Assembly: GCA_963772815.1 (NCBI GenBank)
Contig: CAVYYV010000005.1
Span: 496,001 to 560,000 of the forward strand
Source: DATFFO01 sp963772815
GTDB lineage: Bacteria; Actinomycetota; Acidimicrobiia; Spongiisociales; ZC4RG35
Length of the DNA stretch: 64,000 bases
Reading direction: 5' to 3'
Shown piece after piece: positions 40,816-48,464 of the stretch. Each line of letters begins with the position of its first letter. Position 1 is the first letter of the stretch. Position numbers and translations under genes: made by a program. The notes below the pieces were generated by a model that did no database searches, was not told the DNA's origin, and saw nothing but the letters and a program-made list of their open reading frames with translations.

Positions 40816-41414
40816 AAGGGGTCACTGCGTAAACGTGCCATTCACCGGGTACACCCTTGAGCTCGTGATTGCCGCGCTCGTCGAACGTGAGGCCCGATCC
40901 AGCCGACAGATCGTGGACCACTCACGACGCGATCAGATCGCCCGGCGAGGCGAGATCCATCAGGCGCGGCTGCGATGTGGACTCCCAGCCCCCCCACGTC
41001 CCCGTTCATCATCTCGATCTCGCTGGTGTGAAGGCCGCCACGGATGTCGGTCCCGATGGCCTCCAACTGATCGCGGACCGAGAACCAGCATTGCGCTCGC
41101 TCGGTGCCGATTGCGTCCACTACTGCCTTGAGGTCGTCCTTCCGCTGTTCGATTCCGGGAAGGTTGTTGGGCGAGACCCGATCTGGGAGCCCGACACCCC
41201 GTTTGTCGAGAAGTGTCAAGCGACTGAACGACGCAAGCCGCCGATAGAAGTGGGCCAACCTGGGATGCGCCCATGCGTCCTCCAGGTGCGAGGCGAACCC
41301 GGGAACCATGACCACGTCGATCGGACCCTCCCCGAGCACCTGGTAGGCAATGCCCACACCGTCGCTGTCCGCGTATCGTGTCTCCGGAAGTGAGGATGGA
41401 ATGGATGCAGTCAC
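40816..41414 (-). pseudogene. Decayed alpha/beta hydrolase-adenylate cyclase fusion gene
   Basis: From GTG 41414 the frame reads the start of an alpha/beta hydrolase (PETRYADSDGVGIAYQVLGE, VVMVPGFASHLEDAWAHPRL, LLDKRGVGLPDRV), then jumps without warning into the end of a class III cyclase domain (DIRGGLHTSEIEMMNGDVGG). The nucleophile elbow and most of the cyclase are missing, so hundreds of codons are deleted. A frameshift follows, and the last part (VHDLSAGSGLTFDERGNHELKGVP) is in another frame after a TGA. It is a remnant of the hydrolase-cyclase proteins common in actinobacteria. Confidence 0.85.
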
Positions 41415-41606
41415 TGGCCGTGGCTGGAGATCGGGCTGAAAGCGTACCCTCGAATCCGAATCCCCCGCATCCCCATAGCGTCGAGATCGGTGTGTTGAGC
41501 GGTAGTCGCCCGACGGAGCGCCCACCACCCGTGCCTTTCTGATCCAACTTCGAGAGCACTCAACGGATCTGCTGGTCGGGGTCCCGACGGTGTCTCGGTG
41601 GTGCGA

Positions 41607-42287
41607 CTACCTATGCGACCGTGTCTGGCCTTCAGGGGGCCTGGATATGTCCTCGAGTGGGCGGCCGGGGGTGTCCACCGGGAGCTGGCCTATCTTCTCC
41701 AGGGCCCTCCTGTTCTTTTCCTCTGTGGGGAGGAGATCGTCCCAAGCCTCGACTTCGCCCATCGTACGTTCCGTCCACGCCTGGACGGTGTTCAGCAGGC
41801 TGATGAAGAAGTCGACTGCCAGGGCCCTGATATATGCCTGGTCCTGGGTGACGTTGATTCCGTCGATGAACTCCTGTTTCACCTCGCCACCGAATTGGAG
41901 CATCTCGCGGGTGTCGGTGCGGACCTGCTTGAGAGTGCCTATCAACTCCTCTTTGGTTCCCAGAGGAGCAACGAAGATACGCAAAATCGCCTCGAAGTCC
42001 ATCGAGAACGGGGAGACCGGGCTCCCCAGCCACTCCCGCAGCGCTTCTTCACCCGCTTCGGTGATCGAGTAGACGGTGCGGGCCCTCCTTCCGGTGTACT
42101 CCTTCTTTCCCTCGATCAGACCCATTGAGGCAAGCCGATTCGCTTCCCGGTAGATGGCGCTCTCGGCCCGAGGCCAGACATACCGGAAATAGCGGACGCG
42201 TTGCGTTGCCAGCTCGTACGTGGACCAGGGTCGCACCGCTACCTGAGCCAGGACCGCATATGAGGTGGTCGTCAGTTGATCTTTCAT
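41607..42287 (-). CDS. PadR family transcriptional regulator
   Basis: Winged-helix regulator of 226 residues. The DNA-binding domain (about 1-85) shows LTTTSYAVLAQVAVRPWSTYELA, RAESAIYREANRLASMGLIEG and TVYSITEAGEEALREWL; the C-terminal helical part mediates dimerisation. A GTG immediately upstream (42290) is an alternative start. It is divergent from the flavin monooxygenase gene and faces twin inverted repeats that are its likely operators. Confidence 0.93.
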   Translation of the reverse strand: MKDQLTTTSYAVLAQVAVRPWSTYELATQRVRYFRYVWPRAESAIYREANRLASMGLIEGKKEYTGRRARTVYSITEAGEEALREWLGSPVSPFSMDFEAILRIFVAPLGTKEELIGTLKQVRTDTREMLQFGGEVKQEFIDGINVTQDQAYIRALAVDFFISLLNTVQAWTERTMGEVEAWDDLLPTEEKNRRALEKIGQLPVDTPGRPLEDISRPPEGQTRSHR

Positions 42288-42302
42288 CACGACCTCTTGA
42301 CT

Positions 42303-42342
42303 TACTCCAAATCAGAGTATACATTTACTCCAAATTGGAGTA
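42303..42342. promoter_or_regulatory. Twin PadR operators
   Basis: Two related inverted repeats: TACTCCAAATTGGAGTA at 42326-42342 is perfect (8-nt arms around one base), and TACTCCAAATCAGAGTA at 42303-42319 is the same element with two changed bases. Centres are 23 bp apart. They occupy the divergent region between the PadR gene and the monooxygenase gene; a TATACT hexamer (minus strand, 42321-42316) and TATAGA (plus, 42341-42346) overlap them, so binding should block both promoters. Confidence 0.82.
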
Positions 42343-42368
42343 TAGACATCCGATAAGGAGGTACCGAC

Positions 42369-43514
42369 GTGAGCGACCGAGCCGGAGCCGAGTATGTGGA
42401 GACCCTCGTCATCGGAGGCGGGCAGTCCGGCCTCGCCCTCGGGTATCACCTCGCCCGTCGCGGTCTGTCCTATGCGATCGTCGATGCCAACCACCGGATC
42501 GGTGACGCCTGGCGCAACCGATGGGACTCGCTGCGGCTATTCACCCCCAAGCGGCTCGACTCACTGCCCGGGTTGCCGTTCCCCGGATATCACTGGGGGT
42601 TCCCGAGCAAGGACGAGATGGCCGACTACCTGGAGGCTTACGCCCGGTATTTCGAGATTCCGGTCCAGACCGGTGTCCGAGTGGAGCGACTCTCAAGAGA
42701 GGGCGACCACTTCGTTGCCACATCGGACAACCGACGTTTCGAGGCCCACAACGTGGTGGTTGCGATGTCGAGCTGGCAGAAACCCCGGACCCCGGGGTTC
42801 GCCGGCGATCTCGATCCGTCGATCCGCCAATTACACGTCGCCGACTACCGCAACCCTGCTCAGCTCCAGGAGGGAAGCGTGCTGGTGGTAGGAGCGGGCA
42901 ACTCGGGAGCAGAGGTGGCGAACGAGCTGGCAAGGACCCACGAGGTATGGCTGTCCGGGCGCGACACCGGCAGCATCCCCTTCCGCCCGGAGAGCGTGGC
43001 AGCGAGGATTCTCATGCCGTTCATCGCACGCATCATCTTCCACCGGGTGCTGACCACCGGCACGCCCATTGGAAGGCGGGTCCGACCCAAGAAGGTGGCA
43101 AGCGGTGAGCCCTTGCTCCGGGTCAAGGCAAAGGACCTGGCCGAGAATGGCGTGGAGCGTGTCGCCCGGGTCACAGGCGTCCAAGAGGGCAGGCCCCAAC
43201 TCCAGGACAGCCGCGTTCTCGAAGCTGCCAACGTGGTCTGGTGCACCGGGTTCCACCCCGGATTCTCGTGGATCGATATCGGCTCAATAGATCCGCGAGA
43301 GCCGGATCACCACCGCGGCATCGTCGAGTCCGAGCCGGGCCTCTATTTCCTGGGTCTCAAGTTCCTCCACTCGGTGTCCTCGGAACAGGTCCACGGTGTG
43401 GAGCGGGATGCAGCTCACATCGCCGATGACATCGAGGGCCGGCGTGACAGCAGCCCCGCTGACCGACCGTCGGTTTCCCGGTCCGACCGGCTCGAATCGG
43501 CCCGCCGCGGCTAG
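42369..43514 (+). CDS. Flavin-dependent monooxygenase (CzcO/FMO-like)
   Basis: FAD/NADPH oxidoreductase of 381 residues. The FAD-binding loop is VIGGGQSGLALGYHLARRG, the NADPH loop VVGAGNSGAEVANELART, and WRNRWDSLRLFTPKR is the FMO-like identifying stretch. GTG 42369 has an ideal ribosome site (AAGGAGG, 7 nt spacing). The last ~25 residues look like unstructured extension. Divergent from and probably repressed by the PadR protein; a substrate-responsive detoxifying oxygenase is plausible. It is a paralog of the protein at 51756-52874. Confidence 0.92.
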   Translation: MSDRAGAEYVETLVIGGGQSGLALGYHLARRGLSYAIVDANHRIGDAWRNRWDSLRLFTPKRLDSLPGLPFPGYHWGFPSKDEMADYLEAYARYFEIPVQTGVRVERLSREGDHFVATSDNRRFEAHNVVVAMSSWQKPRTPGFAGDLDPSIRQLHVADYRNPAQLQEGSVLVVGAGNSGAEVANELARTHEVWLSGRDTGSIPFRPESVAARILMPFIARIIFHRVLTTGTPIGRRVRPKKVASGEPLLRVKAKDLAENGVERVARVTGVQEGRPQLQDSRVLEAANVVWCTGFHPGFSWIDIGSIDPREPDHHRGIVESEPGLYFLGLKFLHSVSSEQVHGVERDAAHIADDIEGRRDSSPADRPSVSRSDRLESARRG

Positions 43515-43815
43515 GGCGCTGGACAGCTCCGCACCGAGTTTGGGGTTCCCCGAGGGCGCCGTCAGGCTTAGCCCGTCCGGCGAACCGACCAACCACTGGC
43601 TCGGCCCGCCGAGTCGATCGGCGACCACGTCGAACCACCAGGACCTTCCCCGGGCAACGCCGGTACGTTCAGCAGCAAACGCTCGACGCTCAGGGTCTAC
43701 CTCTGTTGGGTGGGGAACATTCCCCACTTGCGTCCGCTCCTCCTGCTCGCGATCTCGGTGATCCACTGCATGCTGGCGCTGCCGGTGGCTGCCGCGCTCC
43801 GCGATGCGGGCCGGG
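43515..43815. other. Convergent gap with 18-nt palindrome
   Basis: 301 bp between the convergent monooxygenase and sortase genes. It holds a palindrome at 43710-43727 (GTGGGGAA-CA-TTCCCCAC, 8-nt arms), without a U tract on either side, so an operator or weak terminator. Short open frames on both strands have no recognisable domain. Confidence 0.5.
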
Positions 43816-44559
43816 TCAGGATGCTGGGCGTGCCTGATAGGAGTCGACGAGGTCGGCGAAGACGACGACGTTGTCGCGGTAGTGGCGGTTGGAGCGATCG
43901 AACGTGCCGCCGCAGGTGATAAGGCGCAGAGCGGCGTGGTCGGTGGCGCCGTAGACGAGCTCGGTCGGGAAGTCGTCTTTGGGGTACTGGCCCACCGCCT
44001 CGACCGCGAAGACCGCCACCATGCCGTCGCGGCGGGTGACCAGCACCTCGTCCCCTGGGCGGAGGTTTGCGAGGTCGAAGAACACGGAAGGGCCGTCGGC
44101 GGCGGAGTCGACGTGGCCCAGCATGATGGCCGGACCGGTCGCGCCCGGGGTGGCTGAATTCTTGTACCAAGCCGCCTGGTTGTAGTAGGGGCCGGGAGCC
44201 GGCACCTCCAGGGTATGTTGGGCTGTCAGACCCAGGTACTGCACCTCCGAGTGCACTTCGATCGCCGGGATGTCGATGGCGACCGGTTCCGACGACGAGA
44301 GGGAGAGGCTGTTGTCAACTGCCTCGGGCACAGGCGAAAGCGAGGTCGGCGGCTTGAACGAGTCCTCCTCGACCGGCGGTAGTTGCCTCGCAGCGGCTGG
44401 CTCGACCGAGGACACCACCGACACGAGCTCAACTGATTCGGTCGACGCCGAGAGCTGCGGCGGGGTGTGGGTTGTCAGGGCCAATCCGATCAGAGCCACG
44501 CCGCTTGCCGCGAGAACGGCGCCAGACACGGCGAGAAAGAGGTGGCGTTCACCGCCCAA
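43816..44559 (-). CDS. Class F-like sortase
   Basis: Membrane-anchored transpeptidase of 247 residues. One N-terminal helix (LFLAVSGAVLAASGVALIGLAL), a Pro/Ser-rich spacer, then the sortase beta-barrel: catalytic His in IMLGHVDSA, catalytic Cys in LRLITCGGTFDRSNRHYRDNVVVFA and Arg in the same stretch. TTG 44559 is the likely start, overlapping the end of the ice-binding-like gene by 11 nt; the longer frame upstream is a shadow of that gene. It probably anchors the neighbouring protein to the cell wall. Confidence 0.88.
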   Translation of the reverse strand: MGGERHLFLAVSGAVLAASGVALIGLALTTHTPPQLSASTESVELVSVVSSVEPAAARQLPPVEEDSFKPPTSLSPVPEAVDNSLSLSSSEPVAIDIPAIEVHSEVQYLGLTAQHTLEVPAPGPYYNQAAWYKNSATPGATGPAIMLGHVDSAADGPSVFFDLANLRPGDEVLVTRRDGMVAVFAVEAVGQYPKDDFPTELVYGATDHAALRLITCGGTFDRSNRHYRDNVVVFADLVDSYQARPAS

Positions 44560-45580
44560 TCGTCGGGTCTTGTCTCCGCTGATCCGACCGACCGTCGCTG
44601 AGCCGTCGACGAGCCTCGAACACTCCGACAGCGACGGCGAGAAGAGCGGCCCCGCCCACGAGCAGAATCGTGTTCTGAGCGCCTGAGGTCGAACCACCAC
44701 CGGTGTCGACCCCACCCGTGGGCGGCGCCAAGGTGGTGGAGGTCGTGGTGCTCGCAACGGTGGTAGTCGTCGTGGTGCCTCCCACAGCGGTGGTCGTGGT
44801 GCTCGCAACGGTGGTCGTGGTGCTCGCAACGGTGGTCGTGGTGCTCGCAACGGTGGTCGTCGTAGGTGTGGCGCAGGTCGCTCGGGTGATGGTGTTGGTG
44901 TCCAACGTGACAGCGCCGTTTCGTGCCAGCGCTCGGCCCTCAATCGTTGCTCCAGTGTTGAGGGTGATCGAAGCCAACGCCAGAATGTTCCCCCTGAAGG
45001 AGCTGGTGGTCCCAAGAGTGGCCGAACTGCCGACCTGCCAGAAAACGTTGCAAGCTTGGGCGCCGTTGATGAGGTTCACGTCGCTGCCTGAGGCTGTGAT
45101 GAGAGTGCTCGCTGCCTGAAACACGAAAACGGCGTTGGGGTCACCTTGGGCATCGATGGTCAGCGTCCCGGTTATCCCAAACGTACCCGCGGCTGAGTTG
45201 TAGACGCCTTCGGTCAGGGTCTGCCCGCCGAGCTCGGTGGCCACGGTAGTGGCCGGCGTCCGCCCCGCGGCGTCGTTGTACGCGGTGACCAGGTCAACCT
45301 TGGCCTGCTCGGCGACAGCATCGGTCTGATGGAGCGCACCATTCAACGTCACCGAACCGAACCCGGTGACCGAAGTACCCGGATGCAAACCGACATCGCC
45401 GGTGATGGTGGTCGGACCGGTGTTGGTGATGGTCGTACCCGCCAGAACAGCGAAACCGTCAGCTGTCCCAAGGCCGACCGAGGACACCTGCGCCTGCAAC
45501 AACGGACCACCAGCGAAGAAGACCAAGAGAAAAATCACCGCCACAATCATCACGTTCCGCGTAGCGGCTGAGCAATGCAT
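44549..45580 (-). CDS. Cell-wall-anchored ice-binding-like protein (DUF3494)
   Basis: Exported protein of 343 residues. Signal peptide (IVAVIFLLVFFAGGPLLQAQ), then a DUF3494 ice-binding-like beta-helix (about 32-235) with FAVLAGTTITNTGPTTITGDVG and FVFQAASTLITASGS motifs, a Thr-rich stalk built from TTTTVAS repeats, and a C-terminal anchor: LAPPTGGVDTGGG, one hydrophobic helix and RRR tail. The LAPPTG stretch resembles but does not match LPxTG/LAxTG exactly. DUF3494 proteins bind ice or act as adhesins; which applies here is unknown. Sortase gene follows in the same operon. Confidence 0.88.
   Translation of the reverse strand: MHCSAATRNVMIVAVIFLLVFFAGGPLLQAQVSSVGLGTADGFAVLAGTTITNTGPTTITGDVGLHPGTSVTGFGSVTLNGALHQTDAVAEQAKVDLVTAYNDAAGRTPATTVATELGGQTLTEGVYNSAAGTFGITGTLTIDAQGDPNAVFVFQAASTLITASGSDVNLINGAQACNVFWQVGSSATLGTTSSFRGNILALASITLNTGATIEGRALARNGAVTLDTNTITRATCATPTTTTVASTTTTVASTTTTVASTTTTAVGGTTTTTTVASTTTSTTLAPPTGGVDTGGGSTSGAQNTILLVGGAALLAVAVGVFEARRRLSDGRSDQRRQDPTIGR
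44791..44853 (-). repeat. 21-bp tandem repeat coding for the Thr-rich stalk
   Basis: Three identical 21-bp units (TGGTCGTGGTGCTCGCAACGG on the plus strand is 21 bp; core TGGTCGTGGTGCTCGC) at 44791-44811, 44812-44832 and 44833-44853, flanked by diverged copies on both sides (44740-44870). Each encodes one TTTTVAS-type heptad, so unit number sets stalk length. Confidence 0.9.
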
Positions 45581-46175
45581 CCGCAGAGACTCGGATTCGC
45601 GCCAGCGTATGGGCTTACCTCCTGGTGCTCAAACGATATCATAGATCGTCGGTCGGTGCCGGTACTCCCTGCACGTCGAACCGAACTACTTGCTCCGGGC
45701 GCTCATGGGTGAGTCGTTGAGACGTCGTGTGGCCGTCTACGACCCCGACGACCGTTCGACCCCTGAACGGGCACTTCGACGATCTGATCTCCTGTGGGAG
45801 ATACGCCAGACGGGCGGCCTACGAGGCCGCAGTTCGGACCGGTGACGATCCACCGACCTCGTCGTCCGCGTCCATCCTCATTGACGAGATGTTCGATAGC
45901 GGAACGGGCTCATTAGTTGAGATGGCCGACAGTGAACAGAGCTCGCCACCCAGGCTGAGCCACGATGGCAGTCGTGAGTCACCTACCGTGTGAAGGCGTC
46001 CACAACTCCAACCGCAACTAACCGACTCGGGTCGTAACGGGCATCGTTGACAGCCGTCATCGAGACGCAACTTCATCACGGTTGACGCGACAGATCGTCC
46101 CGTCGGCGATTTTGCGCCATTCGTCCGAGCCGGATTGGTCTATGACACCCAGCCCACGCCGCGGCGCCAACGGCG
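45581..46175. other. Gene-poor stretch
   Basis: About 595 bp with no confident gene. ACGATATCATAGATCGT near 45630-45650 contains a short imperfect dyad upstream of the ice-binding-like gene and may be part of its promoter. A 46-codon frame at 45705-45845 (+) reads RRRVAVYDPDDRSTPERALR but has no recognised family. Base composition drops slightly compared with its surroundings, in line with decayed sequence. Confidence 0.4.
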
Positions 46176-46436
46176 GTGCGCGAATTCATGCGGGTGCGGA
46201 CCGAACAGCGGGCAGCGCAACAATTCCGGAACTACCTACAGGCCGCCCAACAGCTGGCACTGCGCCCCGGCCCGGTAACGCTGCCTGGTGAAGAGATCGC
46301 CACCACGATTTGGAGCATCGCTCATCCGGAGGTGTACCGGTTTCTCACTGGGGGAGCCGGCTGGGATCTCGATCGCTACCGACGCTGGGTTGAGCGGTCT
46401 CTCGTCTCTGCCCTGATTGAAACCGTCGAGGTCTGA
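46176..46436 (+). pseudogene. C-terminal remnant of a TetR family regulator
   Basis: The 86-codon frame encodes what looks like the ligand-binding half of a TetR protein (EIATTIWSIAHPEVYRFLTG, DLDRYRRWVERSLVSALI). The N-terminal helix-turn-helix is absent: an in-frame TGA lies just upstream and no HTH is found in the other frames. A complete member would have about 190 residues, so this is a truncated copy. Confidence 0.55.
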
Positions 46437-46660
46437 CCACTCCGGGGCGCGCCCACTCTTCGCGACCCACGCGAAGGACGTCAATGCCTGCGAGGACACC
46501 TGATATGGGAGATTCGGCCCGACCGATCCGGATCCGATCGAGATCGGCCAAGAGTCACCGTACGCGCCGGCGCCTGACCGCGTTCGGGCACGGCAGTGTT
46601 GGGCGGCATACCCCGGCCGATCGCACGGCCCGCCCCCGCGGCCACACGGTGTGCCTGCTT

Positions 46661-47656
46661 TCAGCGATCTTCGCTCTGCTGCAATGCAACCGGGCGTCCG
46701 AAATCGACCGCATCGACGACTGCGGGTGGTGCTGAGTCGGCGAGCTGCCGATCCGGACGGGCGCCCAACGCGTTGTTCACCGTCGAGAACGCCACGCGCA
46801 TCGCCGTGTATACCGTCATGGCGAAGATCTGCCGATCGCTGAACCCGAAATCTCGGAGCTCGGCCACGTCGGCCTCGTCCGTCGTGATCGGAGCGGCAGC
46901 CACCTTGCGCGCCCATCGCGCCATCGCCCGCTCCGGCGCATCGAGTCCAGAGTCGTCGCCGTGCAGCACGCCCGCGGCCACCGCCGGTGCGGTCTCGGCC
47001 GCCAACCTCGTCCCCCAAGCGAGCGAGCAGTAGGCGTCACCCAAGGTCGAGGCGCAGGCCGAGACCAGGATGCCTCGCTGTCGACGCGACAGATCACCGA
47101 CCCGACTGGCAACGCCGAGCACATCGAACAGACCGATCATGGCAGCCGGCTCGTATGCCCAGATTCGCGTCAAGTTCATGACGTAGCCGCCGTCGGCAGC
47201 GTCCTCCTCCAAGAGACGCTCGGCAGCCTCGGTCGGGGGCGGATCAGCGAGGAAGTGGTGTCTGTTTGTCTCCGTCATCGATCGCAACCTCCTGTAGGGA
47301 CAACCTCCTCGTCGGCATCCCACTCGTCGACCATCACGCTCAAACGTCCTCACAGGCCGCTGGGCATCCTTCCAGGCAGTGATCCCGCCGTCCAGATGTG
47401 CCACATCGGTGAAACCCATCTCGAGGAGAGTGGCGGTTGCCAACGCCGAACGGCCGCCCGACTTACAGTACAAAATCATCGGCCGACCCTTGTCATCGAA
47501 TTCCTTCATGTGGTACGGAGTCGCCGGATCGGCATGGAACTCGATCACTCCCCGTGGAGCGGCGACGGACCCTGGGATGACCCCGTCCGTTCGTGCCTCC
47601 GCGGGCTCGCGGACGTCCACCAACACCGTTCCCTCCGACTCGATCTCAGCCGCCAC
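46661..47656 (-). CDS. Rhodanese domain followed in frame by CMD/AhpD-like peroxidase-related protein
   Basis: One frame of 331 codons. Residues 1-105 are a rhodanese domain (LVDVREPAEARTDGVIPGS; active Cys in ILYCKSGGRSALA; HLDGGITAWKDA). From residue 127, MTETNRHH starts a 205-residue carboxymuconolactone decarboxylase-like protein with SACASTLGDAYCSLAWG (two Cys) and FSDRQIFAMTVYTAMR. The internal ATG 47278 has a strong ribosome site, so probably two proteins are made, and the rhodanese has simply lost its own stop or runs on. GTG 47656 is the only standard start for the rhodanese, which seems short at its N-terminus. Both domains fit sulfur or peroxide stress. Confidence 0.75.
   Translation of the reverse strand: MAAEIESEGTVLVDVREPAEARTDGVIPGSVAAPRGVIEFHADPATPYHMKEFDDKGRPMILYCKSGGRSALATATLLEMGFTDVAHLDGGITAWKDAQRPVRTFERDGRRVGCRRGGCPYRRLRSMTETNRHHFLADPPPTEAAERLLEEDAADGGYVMNLTRIWAYEPAAMIGLFDVLGVASRVGDLSRRQRGILVSACASTLGDAYCSLAWGTRLAAETAPAVAAGVLHGDDSGLDAPERAMARWARKVAAAPITTDEADVAELRDFGFSDRQIFAMTVYTAMRVAFSTVNNALGARPDRQLADSAPPAVVDAVDFGRPVALQQSEDR
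47276..47293 (-). promoter_or_regulatory. Internal ribosome site and start for the CMD-like protein
   Basis: AGGAGG (47293-47288) lies 9 nt before ATG 47278, the best Shine-Dalgarno match in this region. The same ATG overlaps a TGA (ATGA) that closes a 22-codon frame starting at TTG 47343 in another phase. This supports separate translation of the peroxidase-related protein. Confidence 0.75.
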
Positions 47657-47781
47657 CTGCTCGACCGTGAGGTTCGCGATCCAACGTGTCTGGTTCGTCG
47701 ACCAAGGCTGAGCGAAGGCGACATGAGCCGTGGGCCGTACGGGCTCCCGAACGTCAGTGGTAGAGGGACCCGTCCAATGCG

Positions 47782-47806
47782 AAAGCCCTTGAGGTGCAAG
47801 GGTTTT
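47782..47806 (-). terminator. Displaced terminator of the tRNA-Arg locus
   Basis: A stem (CCCTTG-aggtg-CAAGGG extended by A-T pairs) with a TTTT run on the plus strand and CTTTC on the minus strand, 3 nt beyond the tRNA-like repeat. Its position directly after a copy of the tRNA 3' end suggests it was the terminator of the tRNA gene before insertion of the 2.5-kb segment. Confidence 0.6.
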
Positions 47807-47808
47807 GG

Positions 47809-47834
47809 AGCGCGCCCGAGAGGACTCGAACCCC
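47809..47834 (-). repeat. Partial tRNA-Arg 3' end copy (attachment-site-like), distal
   Basis: 26 bp identical to 50334-50359, the T arm and acceptor strand of tRNA-Arg(ACG), in the same orientation. This is the classic scar of site-specific integration into the 3' end of a tRNA gene. Confidence 0.85.
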
Positions 47835-48137
47835 GGTGATCACGTACTCATCGTCAAGATCTTGGGTCAGTGCCGGACCCAGCGCCGGATCGGGCTGCAC
47901 ATCGGCAACCGTGGCCAACATCCTGACGTACAGCTCGGCACTCTCGAGGGATATCCACTTCCGCAAACGTGGCCGCTCGGTCAACACGCTTCGCACTTCG
48001 CCGAGCGACCGATCGCAGATCACCAACTCGTATGTCTGGCCTTGTAGCCAGCCGTGCACGATCCGATGCGAAGGACCTTCACTGATCGCCGCCGAGATCA
48101 ACACGTTGGCGTCGAGCACCGCCCGCATCCGTATCGC

Positions 48138-48449
48138 TCAGGGCCCAGAGGATCGACGACGGCGCCGGACCCGACTGACCTCCTCGATGGCGACCCGCAT
48201 CGCCTCATCCTCATCGAGATCAGAGCCAGCCACGCTCGCGTCGAGCACCTGTCGTGTCTCGCGGGTGTAGCACTCCCATGCCGACTGACGCGATGTCCCC
48301 AAACTCTCACCGACCTGATCCCAGGTGGCGCCCTGACGACGCGCCGCCTCGACCCGATCGCGTCGCAGGGCTTCGAACTCCACATCTGCCCGAGAAAGCT
48401 CTCGCAACGCCTCCAGCGGATCTGCGGGCAACGAGTCGACATCAATCAC
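48138..48449 (-). CDS. Putative antitoxin with helix-turn-helix
   Basis: A 103-residue protein with a helix-turn-helix-like segment, EAARRQGATWDQVGESLGTSRQSAWECY, and a charged C-terminus ending RRRRRRSSGP. Small proteins of this type often sit directly before PIN toxin genes, as here (9 nt gap), so it is probably the cognate antitoxin. The start is GTG 48449 (MIDVDSLPADPLEALREL). Assignment rests on context and HTH pattern. Confidence 0.72.
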   Translation of the reverse strand: MIDVDSLPADPLEALRELSRADVEFEALRRDRVEAARRQGATWDQVGESLGTSRQSAWECYTRETRQVLDASVAGSDLDEDEAMRVAIEEVSRVRRRRRSSGP

Positions 48450-48464
48450 CTTCGCTAGACCAAT

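Larger units (their letters stand above)
47754..48128 (-). pseudogene. PIN-domain toxin gene truncated at the island boundary
   Basis: The first ~96 residues are a PIN-family toxin of the COG1569 type: VLDANVLISAAI with the first acidic residue, ELVICDRSLGEVRSVL with the second, and TQDLDDEYVI with the DxDD segment. At that point the frame enters the copied tRNA 3' end (TGVRVLSGALQ is encoded by it) and then host flank, so the last strands of the PIN fold are missing. It follows the putative antitoxin gene after 9 nt. RNase activity is doubtful in this form. Confidence 0.75.

Noticed and set aside
43284..43766. Minus-strand gene overlapping the end of the monooxygenase gene
   Set aside because: It overlaps a well-supported gene antisense, and although a short stretch looks protein-like, no family or start signal supports it.
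47809..47834. A second, truncated tRNA gene
   Set aside because: Only the T arm and acceptor 3' strand are present; the rest of a cloverleaf is missing, so it is a duplicated 3' end and not a tRNA.
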